Origin: Brasenia schreberi | Lineage: Eukaryota > Streptophyta > Magnoliopsida > Nymphaeales > Cabombaceae | Reading direction: 5' to 3' | NCBI GenBank assembly: GCA_036023115.1 | Contig: JAYKKT010000080.1 | Coordinates: 11,711,501-11,775,500 of the forward strand | Length of the DNA: 64,000 nucleotides | Shown: positions 49,901-60,500 of the stretch, one piece after another | How the letters are laid out: each line of letters starts with the position of its first letter | Numbering within the stretch: the stretch's first letter is position 1 | Notes under the pieces: model-generated | Database searches by the model: none | What the model saw: the letters and a program-made list of their open reading frames with translations, nothing else | What the model was told of the DNA's origin: nothing | Position numbers and translations under genes: made by a program

Positions 49901-52900
49901 TGGCAAATGATGATATAAGAAATAGATGGAAAAACTATTTTTATAAGCTTTTTAATGAAAATAAAGATGTTAGTATTAGCTTAGGAGAGTTCGCTAAATC
50001 AGAAAAGTAAATAAACCACAATTTCTATTGACGTATTCAAAAGAATGAAGTGAAAGAGGCTCTTAAACATATGAAGGTTGGTAAATCAGTAGGACCAGAT
50101 AATATTCCTATAGAAGTTTGGAAAATACTAGGAGAAATAGGAATCACTTGGCTCACAAGACTATTTAATGAAATATGGAAAAACCAAAAGATGCCCGAGG
50201 AATGGAGATCGAGTACACTTATACCATATATAAGATCAAGGGAGACATTCAAAATTGTGTGAATTATCGAGGTATCAAGTTAATGAGCCATACTATGAAA
50301 TTGTGGAAAAGAATTATCGAACGTAAGTTAAGACAAGTATCAAGTACAACAGAGAACCAATTTGGATTCATGCCAGGCAGATTTATTGTTGAAGCGGTTC
50401 ACCTTTTTAGACGTCTTATGGAACATTTTAGAGCAAAAAAGAAAGACCTTCACATGATATTTATTGATCTAGAAAAAGCTTATGATAGAGTACCGAGGGA
50501 GGTTCTTTGGAGAACTTTGGAAAAAAGAGGTATCCCATTAACATACATTAACCTTATAAGAGACATGTATGATGGTGCAAAAACATGTGTGACGACTCAT
50601 GAAGGAATGACAGATTTCTTTGAAGTTAATATTGGGTTACATGAAGGATCAACTTTAAGTCCATACTTATTTATAATGGTGATTGATGAGTTAACAAAAC
50701 ATATTGAAGATGAAGTACCTTGGTGTATGTTTGTAGATGACATTGTATTAGTGGAGGAGTCTAAGGAAAAAGTTAATAGAAAATTGGAACTATGGAGAGA
50801 AACATTAGAAAGCAAAGGCCTCCGACTTAGTAGAACAAAGATAGAATATATGGAATGTAAGTTTGATAATTTGGTTACCTCAGAGGACATAGAAATTAAA
50901 ATTGGTACACATTGCATCCCCTAAAAGGAAAGTTTTAAATACCTAGGATCAATTTTGTAGAGTGATGGAAGAATTGATGGAGATGTTACGCATAGAATTA
51001 ATGTTAGTTGGTTAAAATGGAGAGGAGCATGAGGTATTCTTTATGATAAGAAGATACCATTAAAGTTAAAAGATAAATATTATAGGGCAACAATTAGACT
51101 TGCCATGTTTTATGGTTCTTAGTATTAGGCAGTTAATCATCAAACATGTAAAAAAGATGTCTGTGACAGAAATGAAGATGTTGAGATATGAGTGGTCATA
51201 CAAGAAAAGACCGTATACATAATGAGGTTATTAGAAACAAATTAGGAGTGACACCAATAGAGGATAAAATGAGAGAATATCGTTTAAGATGGTTTGGACA
51301 TATAGAAAGAAGATTAAAAGAACCTTTCAGAAGGTATGAAAAACTAAATTTTGAAAGTATTAAGAGAGGTGGAGGACGATCACAAAAGTGTTGGAAAGAA
51401 ACAATAAAGAACGATCTAGCTTATTGTGAGTTAACTGCTAACATGGCTCATGATAGGGCTCTATGGAAACAAAGAATCCATGTAGCCGATCCAGTCTAGT
51501 ATGAGAAAAGGCTTAAGTGTTGTATACATCATAACTCTCAAAAGGAAAGTTGTAGTATCTAGGGTAAAATGAGGAAGTTGAAGGAGATATCACAGGTTGG
51601 TTAAATCGGAGAGGTGCATTAGGTATCCTATGCAATGTTCTAAAAAGTGTATCGGTGCTCGTATCACATTGGGCACCGATATGCCCATATTGTACGATAC
51701 GGTATGATATGTGTAAATTTTTTAATTTCTTGATTAAAAAATAAATAAATAAATAAATAAATAAAATATAATAATTAAAATGAATGAACAAAACATATAT
51801 ATCACAATCAACATTAAACAAAATCGAATCCAAAAGCTTGATTTGAAATAGATAATTCCTAATAAATGATTATGACTAAGAATATTTAGAGAGATTGTGA
51901 GAAGAGAACACTTTGAGGCTGAGCATAACAGAGTTGAATAACATGTTATAATGAAAATCATTCATAACGTGAATACTGAATACCTTTAATAAACAACAAA
52001 GTTACAATCATTCATACTTGAGCGTTATAAAGTTACACTTATATTTACAACAATCATCTACAACGTGTATCATAATCAACAAGAGCATTGCAATTGACAT
52101 AGTCAGGATCACGATCACTATCAACATCATCATCTCATCCCTCTTCCTCCTCCACAATCGGATTCACACATCCAACATCTTTATCATTATCTCCAACTCT
52201 AAGTTCTGCTTTGGCTTGGAATGCCCTTCAATTTTCACTGCTTCGGGAACCCGAGAAAAAGCACTAACATCCTTCTTCGTTCCCGCAAGGTGATGTTTTA
52301 TACGAGAAATACCATCATCCTTTACTGCATTGCAAAACATGGTTCACAAGCCTATTGCCTTCGTACATCGGGGTGCAAGATTTATGTTTCGGATCGACCC
52401 AATCGGAAGCCGTTAAGACGAGAGTTGACAATCAATAAGAATAAAACGGCTTTCTAGAGGTTAAGAATCATGAAATATGTAAAACTCCCAAAATTTTCAT
52501 GTGAAGAATCGAGTAAAATGCAAAAGAAAAGAGGTATGTCGCGGATTTTACAAAAGTCCTAGAGATGAGAGTGTATTGGGTGAAAAACTAGAGAATCTTG
52601 TGAATAAACTACGAAATCAACAAGAACAAGGATGTGAAAAGGATTTGAGAGCAAGAAAATAGCGTGAAAAAGGGTTTTAGAAGAAGTAGAAGTGATTTTC
52701 GCAACTTCTGATTCTCGTAATTTATAAAAAAGAAATCAGCATCAACTTGTACGATATAGACTGTATCATATAATATGGTATGATACAACCCCATAGGGTA
52801 TGATACGGTACGATACGACATAATAAATTGCTTCTTGCGATACATGTACCAGTATCGTACCGAATTCTCGTATGATACACGATAAAATCATATTATATCA

Positions 52901-54716
52901 TACAATATGATATGATTTTTATAACATTGATCCTATGTGACAAGAAGATAGCATTAAAGTTGAAATTTAGATATTATAAAGTATCATTTAAACTCACTAT
53001 GCCATATGGTTCGGATTTTAGGATTGTTGGGTATTTAATCATCGATCAACATGTACAAAGGATGTTAGTGTCAGAAATGAAGATATTGAGATCGATATAT
53101 GGTCACACATGAAAAGGCTGTATATATAATGACGTTATCATACACAAATTATAGATGGGAAAATAAGAAAAAATCATTTAAGATGGTTTGATCGTATCAA
53201 AAGGTGATCACGAGAAGCTCTTGTAAGGTGTGAAATTGTAAGAGAGTGCGAGAAATTGAGAAACTGTATGTTGAAAATGTTAAAAGAGGAAGATGAAGAC
53301 CACAAAAGGTAGTAGAAGGAAATAATAAAGATGATCTCGCTTTTATTGAGTTAAACTGTTAGCACAACATAGGATTTAATGAAAACAAAGAATCCATGTA
53401 GCCACCCCCATCTAGCATCAGAAAAGGCTTAGTTATTGTATCCAGCTCATCTTGTGGCTTGATGGCAGCATCCATCTGAATTTACTCTTAATCAACCTGG
53501 CTCCAAGCCCATCCGATTTGCCTGATTTTCAGTTCTGCTTTGGGTAGTACTACCAACACTTTTTGATGTAGCCTCCATTCATTGTTTCAGCGACCATTCT
53601 ACACGTAAATTGGATTAGTCAGTCTTTCAAATCCCTTCTGAAATATGGTCCTACTTTGCTATTGAGATAATAAACACACCATCATAGCCCATTTTATTTG
53701 CCAATTCTCAGTTAGTGTCCAAATGAGGATGCCAAGTTGAGAGTAGTCCAGTCCAGCCTTGAGGAAAAATAGAACATGAGAAGCCAAGAACCGATTTCAA
53801 ACCAGCAGAGCTTCTCTACGATCCCTCATAGTTTTTGAAAAATAGAACATGAGCTTCTCTACGATTCCTCAGTTCCATTACACAAACGGCATATGACATC
53901 TGATATCCCCGGAGCTGAAAGAAATGCTTTGGCAGAAGAAAAACATCTGCATTCTGCAATCCATTAAATGAAGAAAGAAAAATGCAAAAAATCCTTTCAT
54001 ATTCATGTGTGGCAAGGTATTATCACAAAATCCAGGAAAATTGTTTGAAATTCCGGTTTGTGAGGAGATAGTTATCTACAGAGAAATTCTTCTTAATTAT
54101 GTGATAGCACATATAGTAATCAATAATGTGAAACTCATGCTCGACTTCCTAGTTTCTTGACTTCTATGGTGCACGCAAGATTGATGATTGTCTTATACTT
54201 ATGTTACAAACTTACAAATATCAGAAAATCTAAATATACGCTGTTAAGAGAGATCATAAACTTTTGAGTTGCAGGATGTGCAGTTGTAGTCATGATAAAT
54301 AATTTTCACGGCTTAGTCCTGGTAAATTATTTTATCTGCAAAACCATTATTTTAAACTTCCACTGTATCATATGCAAAGAGGCATAACTTCCTGGAACAA
54401 GAGTAAAGAATGCTACTGAAAAAGGACGTCTGCACCTTGAGAACCAAGAAAACAAATCTGCTTCTTGTATTTGCACCAATCGAACAATTTGTCTTGCATG
54501 TTTTCTAGTTTTACACGTGGTTTTATGTTTTCAGGGCATGTCAGCTGCATTTTTTCATTACTGCTAAGCATACACAATTTTAGGATGCTAAAGGTTGAAG
54601 TAATAGTTAGATATTTTCCAACTGAGATTTTATTTTCATGCGCATCAAAAGCATGTGGTTGAATTTGTATGTATTTTCTTTGCAGGCGACAGGCAAGAGT
54701 TTCCACAGAGATTTGA
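37965..54716 (+). CDS. SYS1: SYS1 homologue, Golgi multi-pass membrane protein
   Basis: SYS1 is a small four-helix Golgi/trans-Golgi membrane protein. In yeast and animals it recruits the Arl3/ARFRP1 GTPase for vesicle tethering. Exon 1 (37965-38188) starts [16 protein letters not shown], the canonical plant start, and ends in phase 2. Exon 2 (47046-47272) continues [19 protein letters not shown] and [17 protein letters not shown], and ends [10 protein letters not shown] in phase 1 with donor GTAAGT. The remaining few residues come from a third exon. Acceptor CCACAG before 54709 gives Lys-Ile-stop and 152 residues, the usual length. A stronger acceptor before 54686 would instead add a 35-residue unrelated tail. 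The introns are about 8.9 and 7.4 kb and full of transposons, yet the coding exons are intact. Product identity is firm, the 3' end is not. Confidence 0.9.
38189..39745. other. SYS1 intron 1, first part, nothing recognised
   Basis: Begins with the GTAAGG donor. No exon, RNA or repeat is recognised before the RTE remnants start near 39750. Confidence 0.5.
39750..40085 (-). mobile_element. RTE LINE 3' remnant (copy F)
   Basis: Badly decayed minus-strand LINE 3' region. It aligns by eye with copy A over 'acctctttct..gtattcaccaatctaatttct', 'ccaaatgtcttaaccacc' and 'atcttcattttttcaattgacatcttttgcacc'. It is older than copies A and B. Confidence 0.6.
40085..40340 (-). mobile_element. RTE LINE 3' remnant (copy E)
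   Basis: Another decayed minus-strand 3' end, recognised by AAGTGGGCCAGCTACATGGA (the counterpart of GGGTCGGCTACATGGA in copy A), followed by the region homologous to 20440-20650. It abuts copy F head to tail. Confidence 0.65.
41000..43086 (-). pseudogene. hAT transposase (BED finger, DUF659, hAT C-terminal dimerisation), decayed
   Basis: The protein would bind the element ends and cut and paste it. From 43086 downward on the minus strand: a BED zinc finger (KCLFCKKVV ... WLKHHLAGT, Cys-x2-Cys then His-His, about 42990-42900); an acidic linker ([10 protein letters not shown]); then the DUF659 catalytic core at 42237-41935 with [14 protein letters not shown] and [18 protein letters not shown]. 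Near 41180-41000 a frameshifted C-terminal dimerisation domain is visible ([20 protein letters not shown], then text equivalent to HIHTKK and HYNMRLRQ in shifted frames). In-frame stops and frameshifts are numerous, so it is dead. Confidence 0.85.
43463..43634. repeat. Subterminal GATAC/GTATC array of the hAT element
   Basis: About ten GATAC or GTATC pentamers in roughly 170 bp, in both orientations, often as ACGATAC or CGATACGATAC. It lies between the transposase start and the element end. The same array occurs at the matching end of the 51633-52929 element, so it is probably the transposase binding region of this family. Confidence 0.7.
46210..47045. other. SYS1 intron 1, last part
   Basis: Nothing recognised apart from the intron end: a pyrimidine-rich CAATTCTATTTTCTTGTGCAG acceptor immediately before exon 2. 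Confidence 0.5.
47273..48640. other. SYS1 intron 2, first part, nothing recognised
   Basis: Begins with GTAAGT. No exon-like or repeat sequence is identified before the LINE insertion. Confidence 0.5.
48647..51499 (+). pseudogene. RTE ORF2: endonuclease plus reverse transcriptase (copy B)
   Basis: Endonuclease motifs: [25 protein letters not shown] and GGDLNGHVG (48660-49110). Reverse transcriptase: [16 protein letters not shown] (50070), FGFMPGR (50360), [19 protein letters not shown] (50457-50513), [13 protein letters not shown] (50635-50673) and the catalytic MFVDDIVLV (50728-50754). The C-terminal [11 protein letters not shown] block is at 51280-51312. Disabling lesions include TGA at 48897, a frameshift near 49285, TGA at about 49765 and further stops near 50010, 50922, 50958 and 51120. 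Confidence 0.9.
48647..51521 (+). mobile_element. 5'-truncated RTE LINE (copy B), plus orientation
   Basis: Similarity to copy A starts abruptly at 48647 (ATAAGATTCGTATTGGTTC), so the 5' UTR is missing, as expected after incomplete reverse transcription. It continues through the whole coding frame to TAG (51497-51499) and a short 3' end with a reduced GTGTTGT tail. No convincing target-site duplication was found. Similarity to copy A is high: the 103-residue block from [12 protein letters not shown] differs at about six positions, so the two are relatively young relatives. Confidence 0.85.
51625..51632. repeat. 8-bp target-site duplication, left, of hAT derivative
   Basis: ATCCTATG, repeated exactly at 52930-52937 on the far side of the inserted element. 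Confidence 0.88.
51633..52929. mobile_element. Non-autonomous hAT element, internally deleted, 1297 bp
   Basis: The ends are imperfect inverted repeats, CAATGTTCTAAAAAGTGTAT on the left and CAATGTTATAAAAATCATAT as the complement of the right, starting with the hAT-type CAATG. They are flanked by an identical 8-bp duplication. Both flanks carry GATAC/GTATC words, densest at 52745-52900. Near 52310-52240 the minus strand encodes a BED-finger remnant ([28 protein letters not shown]), followed by an acidic Asp-rich stretch, so this is a deletion derivative of an autonomous copy with minus-strand transposase. It contains no functional transposase. Confidence 0.88.
52930..52937. repeat. 8-bp target-site duplication, right, of hAT derivative
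   Basis: An exact second copy of ATCCTATG; LINE sequence resumes here. Confidence 0.88.
53440..54685. other. SYS1 intron 2, last part
   Basis: No exon or repeat is recognised. It ends with a good polypyrimidine tract and TTTCTTTGCAG at 54685, with a second AG (CCACAG) at 54708. Confidence 0.5.
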
Positions 54717-55239
54717 TGTTCTTACCTGGTCAGAGCTGCTAATTAATTTGGTTTTGCATAGTAGGAGCTCCTATTGTTTGGCTTGTTGACTTGGTTTTCA
54801 CTTCTGATAGTCTAAGTGAAGAATGCAGCTTGCAATCATGGAACTGAGTTTTGTCAGTACACATTTTACGACAGGTATTTGGGCTTCTTGAAATGAGGAC
54901 CTTAATACTAGTTATGCTAGCTCCCCTTTTTCTGTCTTTTTCAAGGGCTCATTGGAGAGTTATGCCTGAACGGAGTATATCAATAGAAAAGTTCATTCTT
55001 TTTATGGTTATACTTCTATATCAGTGAAACATGGTTAGCCAGAATTAGAACAGTAAGCTGAATACCTCTATATCCCAAAAGGACAGTGGCAAAATATTAA
55101 ATTTCTTATGAATGAAATTCGTATTGGCTGTTAGCTCTTGTAAACCTAGAGCAGATTTTGTTTTGAGCAAGACTAGTATTTTAATTGTGGCACTAAGTAG
55201 TTCATCATGCAATTTTTATTGTTTTGGGATGTAAGTTGG

Positions 55240-55545
55240 ATAAACACGAATTCAAACCATCCTAGCCATCCAGCTATTTGTTCCTGTGCACTTTACTCTC
55301 TAGACAGAAGTTATGCTTCTGGTTTTGTCACTGGACTGAAACGTTCATCATTAGCACCTTTTGAAACATAATTCCTGTGCACTTTAAACCAATTCAAACC
55401 AACACCGTCTTGTTATGGTAATACATCCTAATTATCCAGCTATTTTTCCTGTACACTTTACTCTCTAGAAAGTGGTTATGCTTCTGGTTTTCTTATCGCA
55501 GTGAGAAAACTTCATAGTTTGCACCTTAAACATAATTTCTGGTAG
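55240..55545. repeat. Tandem duplication, period about 166 bp
   Basis: The block around ATCCAGCTATTTGTTCCTGT (55268) recurs at 55434 as ATCCAGCTATTTTTCCTGTA. Both are followed by CACTTTACTCTCTAGA and GTTATGCTTCTGGTTTT, then 'gaaac/aacttcat...gcacctt' text. Moderately diverged, non-coding. Confidence 0.85.
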
Positions 55546-56149
55546 CTACACGATATAAAGTTGCAATTCTTCTTCTATAATTGGGAAATAATTGGGAAAT
55601 GCACATCTAGATTGTGAGGAGAGCAGTATCGTGCATTCAATTAACCTAGACTGTTAATGCAACTTTCGTCTTGTCTATTATGTTGGTCGTGATTGGGCAA
55701 AACCCATAGTTGGTGTAATTATACTTTATGAACAAATTCGTCATCTTGTGGTACTATGTTCCTGTTGTTGACTCTTCCATCCCCTGAGCTCTTTTGAAGT
55801 CTTCTTGTTTACTGTTTACAAACATAATATTTCAAGTGTATGTTTCGGTTTCTAGGTAGTGACTGTAGTAGACTGAAGTATGTCACTTTAAAGCATCATC
55901 CTGTGGAATGCTCAGGTCTCGGAATTTGGTTCAACACAAGATGAGCTAAATTTGTAAAATGTCTCAAATACTCTCTAGAGTATGTGTGATTTTATAACAC
56001 ATTGTATCTTTTCAGAGTCAAAAGAGTTCCTCTCCTTAGAGGGAGTGGAAAAGTCAAAAGCTATATCAGATGCACACTTTTAACAGGGTGATGTACACGT
56101 CAGACACTTGGACAATCGACATTCGTATGTTTCTCGTGTTCAACTCTTT

Positions 56150-56650
56150 TAAAAGCATATCGTATCGCTTGATAAGATACGAGCATCATGTGTATCGATA
56201 CCTCAACTTGTATTGTATAAAACAGCGTATTGAACCGTATCGGGGCATATCAAATAACATGGTGCCGTAAGGGCAGTGCATGATACGTTGTCGATTTATG
56301 GAACCTGTATAGTTTTGAAAATCAAGGCCTGAGCTCGATTCAAACCCTTTTCTGGCAAGCTTTTATGGTCTCCTCTTTGTATGTCTATCCCTTTCTTTTC
56401 ATGAGACCAAACTCCCTCCCAAAATGTCATTCCTTTTTGTGTCGAGCAATAATCGTTGATACTAAATTTTCAAATGATACTAGAGGGCAATGCAATCATT
56501 TGATTTGGTTTGTTTTCATGATGAATGCATTGTCTCTTGGCGTGGTTTGTCAGAGAATTTTTTAGTGATTTTTAAGGTTTTCTATAGAAGATCACCCTAT
56601 ATCATACTGTATCCTGGGATACTGTATGATACAGGCATATCCGTCCCCCG
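56150..56650. repeat. GATAC/GTATC-rich patch, probable hAT-family remnant
   Basis: Two clusters (56155-56290 and 56600-56640) of GATAC/GTATC pentamers like those in the two hAT elements upstream. The left side begins CTCTTTTAAAAGCATATCGT, resembling the TTCTAAAAAGTGTATCGGT terminus of the 51633 element. Boundaries and duplications could not be identified. Confidence 0.45.
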
Positions 56651-57590
56651 TGTATGAAATTTACGTTGGTTCAGCTCGGTGTTAAGTATTTTAAAAAAAT
56701 TATGGAATGAACCGCCGAGTCACTTCGTGGAATATGGACCGTTGCTTACTTCATGAATAACTTTTCAAAAAGCAAAGAGAGTGACTTCTTTATCCTCAAA
56801 AAGCAATCCAAAAATATCTTTCTTGTTGTTTCATATATAAGCTGGCTTGTGTTCGTTCTTTTAGAAGTTTTTATGTTTGAACTTGTTTGTGGCGAGCTGG
56901 CTTCTGAGCTCGTCTAACTCGCGGTTGTGTACTTTTTTAGCTCATATTCAATGCAATATTGATATTATATATGGTTGTAACCGTTTAACAACCAAGCACA
57001 GGGAAGGTTTATTCGAGCTTACAAGCTTACAGTGGGTAATTGATTTACAAACTTGGCCTTATTTGGTGATCTTTACGAGCCAAACTGATCTTAGCACACA
57101 TCGTTCCCCTTCAGCTCAGTTTAGGCTGCAAACCGACACAAATGAGCTAGGAATGGGCTGAACAGAGCCGATCTGCAGATGATACATGGGAACGGTTCAT
57201 TTACAGGTTGAAGTTACACTTGCATGATGATACTAAGTAAATAGTTACAGCTGCAATTGCCAATTAAGATATTCATCATCATGTGATCCGATCAAATTCA
57301 TGAGCTCAGAGCAGTTGTACAAAAACCAGCAATGGATCTCATTAAATTTATGAGATAACTTCATAGTTGAAAAGTAGACATGATTAAGAGGAAATAGATC
57401 TAGGCGCTTGTTAGCCCCATCGGGCAAAATCTCTTAATAAAACACTTGCTTGTTTCCGGTGGCAAACAAAATCTTGCTACAAAGAACAAGCAGGCTTGGA
57501 GTTTTATGAACCTAAAGTTGCTCTGTATGCGCAAAGACTAGGGTTTCATGGCCAAAGTTTAGCACCGGCCGTCCCTTGCTGAAGATCGGA

Positions 57591-60500
57591 TCACTTTATG
57601 GTTGTCTTCAGTGTGATCGACAGAATCGCGTCGTCTACACTTACATACAGGCAGTCCCATCTGATGGCCATCAATGAATCTGAATTGTGCAGCTTCTCTA
57701 TCACTTGTCCGATGGGATTTACTAGCAGAAGCTGCATAAGAGAAAATAAACAGTATTGAGATTTAATCTTGGGTATCGAACTCATGACCAACTTGAAGAT
57801 TCTTTCTGAGTCGATCCGTAGTCAGAAGAGCGATGGCTCTGTTGTAGGACAATCTTAAGATTAAGAACTTCAACAATGGAGCTTGGTGTTGAGGTACTTA
57901 CACAAATGGATTGGCTCTCAAGTGTCCTCTTCAGTTCGGTCAGCATGCTAAGACCGCTAGCATCAATATCCATCGTCCCTGAAGAAAAAACCAATGCATC
58001 AATTTATCACTAATATTCAGAGAACAATTGCAACAAAAAGATCCAAGTCTATCTAGCATTTAGAAACACAAAACAACCAAATGCCAAATATTGCCCTATG
58101 TTCAGCATCCTTATCTGAAACTGTTTTCGCCGTGCCAAGACCAAGATTCTTCAAGTGGATCGACTAGTGCTGGGTGGGCTCCTGTGTGACCCAAGTGGTA
58201 GTTGAACAAACCCAATTTGGGCCATATCTCGAGAAACGCTACCAAGACTGACCTTGGATCCAATCTGAATGCTGTAGGGACCAAAATTAACAGGTCCCAG
58301 CCACAGTTTTTCAGCAGGTATCACTAAGGGCTGTTCACACTTGGAATTCTCGCAGTTTCTTTCTCAGTGACGCATCATAAAATGGGTTTGAACTTTCTAA
58401 AACCAATTGCATCAATAGGGATAGGTATGCATTGTTGATGGGGATGTAAACTGCTCCTGAATCTGATTGAAGTAATACTTGGGCCTTCTTGGTCAATCTT
58501 GCATGAGCGGATTCAAATCCATGTTAATCCAATTCTGAATAATAATCAGTTATATACGACTGAAGCTGCTACACATGCCTGGTTATAATATTTGAAAAAT
58601 GACAAGGGACACCTTTATTATACTACATCAATGGTAAAGCATGAAGAGCAATGTCAATGGTGGGCATGAGCAAAATTATATATATATATATATATGGTTT
58701 GTATTTCAGATTTGGATGTTAAGAGACTGAGGTCCAAAATCCATGTTTAATTGTTTTCTCACTTTGTTAGATTTGAGTGAAATTTTATCTGGAACTGGAC
58801 TGTTCACATTTGATAAAGCCGGGCTTGTAAATACTGGGTTATAACTGTAGTTCCATTCTTGTTGACGAAAAGCTGAAGAACTGGAGTAAGACTTGAGCTC
58901 TGTTCAAGAATTTGAGCAGCCTCTACATTCTCAATTGGTTGTGGGTAGGCCCGCTCACTGTAAAAGGGACAACCGAAAGTTCTTTTTTTGTGATTGGCAA
59001 CCCGGGATTAGAAGCCCCTTGAAATGTCTGCAAGGATCGAACTTCGACGTTCTTTGAGCTGACCGCTTAACCAGGAGAGATCTCTTGTTCAAGGATAGTC
59101 AGAAATTGGAGCCCTAGAAATGATCTTTAGGTGCGCAATTCAAAATCCGATATTTAAAATTGGTAATGAGGAAAAACATACAATTTTTTAATCTAGGACA
59201 TGCCAGAAAATTTTTAATCCAGTAATCTTCTTCTGAAAGATGAAAACCAAGGAAATGAATTTCTGATCTTCATCAAACAAGCCCTCGGAGTAGTTTTCTC
59301 TGGGAAAGTTACCTGTCATTTCCAATATCAAATACTTGAGTCCGATTTCCTTCCTTTCCTTAATTCTATCTTGTTCTTCACGCACCCACCTTAAAATCCT
59401 GCAAGTGATTGCATATGTATCGGCATCAAACCGGGATAACCTGGACCAGTGAGTGACTCAACCGAAGTAGGTTGCACCCACTGATCCACAATAACCACGA
59501 CGCAGAGCAAATGTTCTGACTTGGCTAGGTTGACCATGTCTATGTTAGACATCAATCCATGCTCAACTTGCTGGTACTATCAAGGTTAATTTTCATCAGA
59601 TAAGTTTACATGCATCGTAATGGGGGAAGTAATTTTCCATACTTGAGCAGGATTACATCGAGAGAGGACTAACCTTTCTTGCAAATAATTGGCATTGGCG
59701 AAGTAGATTGGCGACTCGATGCCGAGGATCAGGCATGATACAACTCTCTTAGCTTCAGGGTACTGTGTGAGGTTCCGGTACATGTTGGTTCCGGGCATGT
59801 TCCCCAGAATGGCTATGTTTGGTCTTGTTACACGCATCAGGATCTTGAACACTGAGACTCCAACCTGCAAGCTCAATGCATCATTGACAAGAAGAAACGC
59901 TACAAGCTGTAGAACTCTACCTATGATCTGTGAACTCATTCAGTATGATCTAATTACCACATAGATATAAGAAATCAATTAATAAAGGCATTCATGACGA
60001 AGAATCAAAATATAGTATCCGTGGCATATTGGCGCATAGATTTTCTATATAGATCAGTTTGTTAACAGTGGTTCTGCCATTTTATTCTGTAGATACATTT
60101 CAAAAATGGTAGACTTCACTCACTACACGATTTCTTCAACCATCAGTTTATTCACACAATGGCCGTCAACATAGTTATTGGAAAGCACGGCATTTCAGCC
60201 TATAAAATTTGTTTGACTATTAAATTATATGTATGTTAACATCTTTTGTTAAAAGTATCTAAAATAGTTCGTGACGAGTTGGACGCCGGAAGTATGGGTG
60301 TTGCATGTTGAAGTGTCAGACATGAGTGCAGAACCCAAATAGAAGTTATGGTTAAGTAACCTAAGTTGATGTATTGTACAATCCTTTTACAATATGGCTC
60401 CTTAACTTGGTCACGGAGTATGTGATCAATGAAAGTATGAAAACGTATGGTCCATAAAAGTCGAGTATCACTTACTGCAATACCCAGACCCATCTGCACC

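Larger units (their letters stand above)
51530..53440 (+). mobile_element. Older RTE LINE 3' fragment (copy C), interrupted by a hAT derivative
   Basis: The fragment picks up at AAAGGAAAGTTGTAGTATCTA (equivalent to about 50925 in copy B) and runs to 51632. It then resumes at 52930 with TGACAAGAAGATAGCATTAA and continues to the LINE 3' end near 53440 (CATCAGAAAAGGCTTAGTTATTG). Removing the insertion plus one duplication restores an alignable LINE order. Much more diverged than copies A and B. Confidence 0.8.
54717..57590. other. SYS1 3' flank and convergent intergenic space
   Basis: SYS1 (+) and the SULTR3 gene (-) converge here. It contains the duplicated block at 55240-55545 and a GATAC-rich patch at 56150-56650. 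No gene is recognised. Frames at 56070-56270 and 56877-57161 lack domains. Confidence 0.5.

Noticed and set aside
52018..52457. Plus-strand open frames of 91 and 78 codons
   Set aside because: Antisense to the BED-finger remnant within the deleted hAT element.
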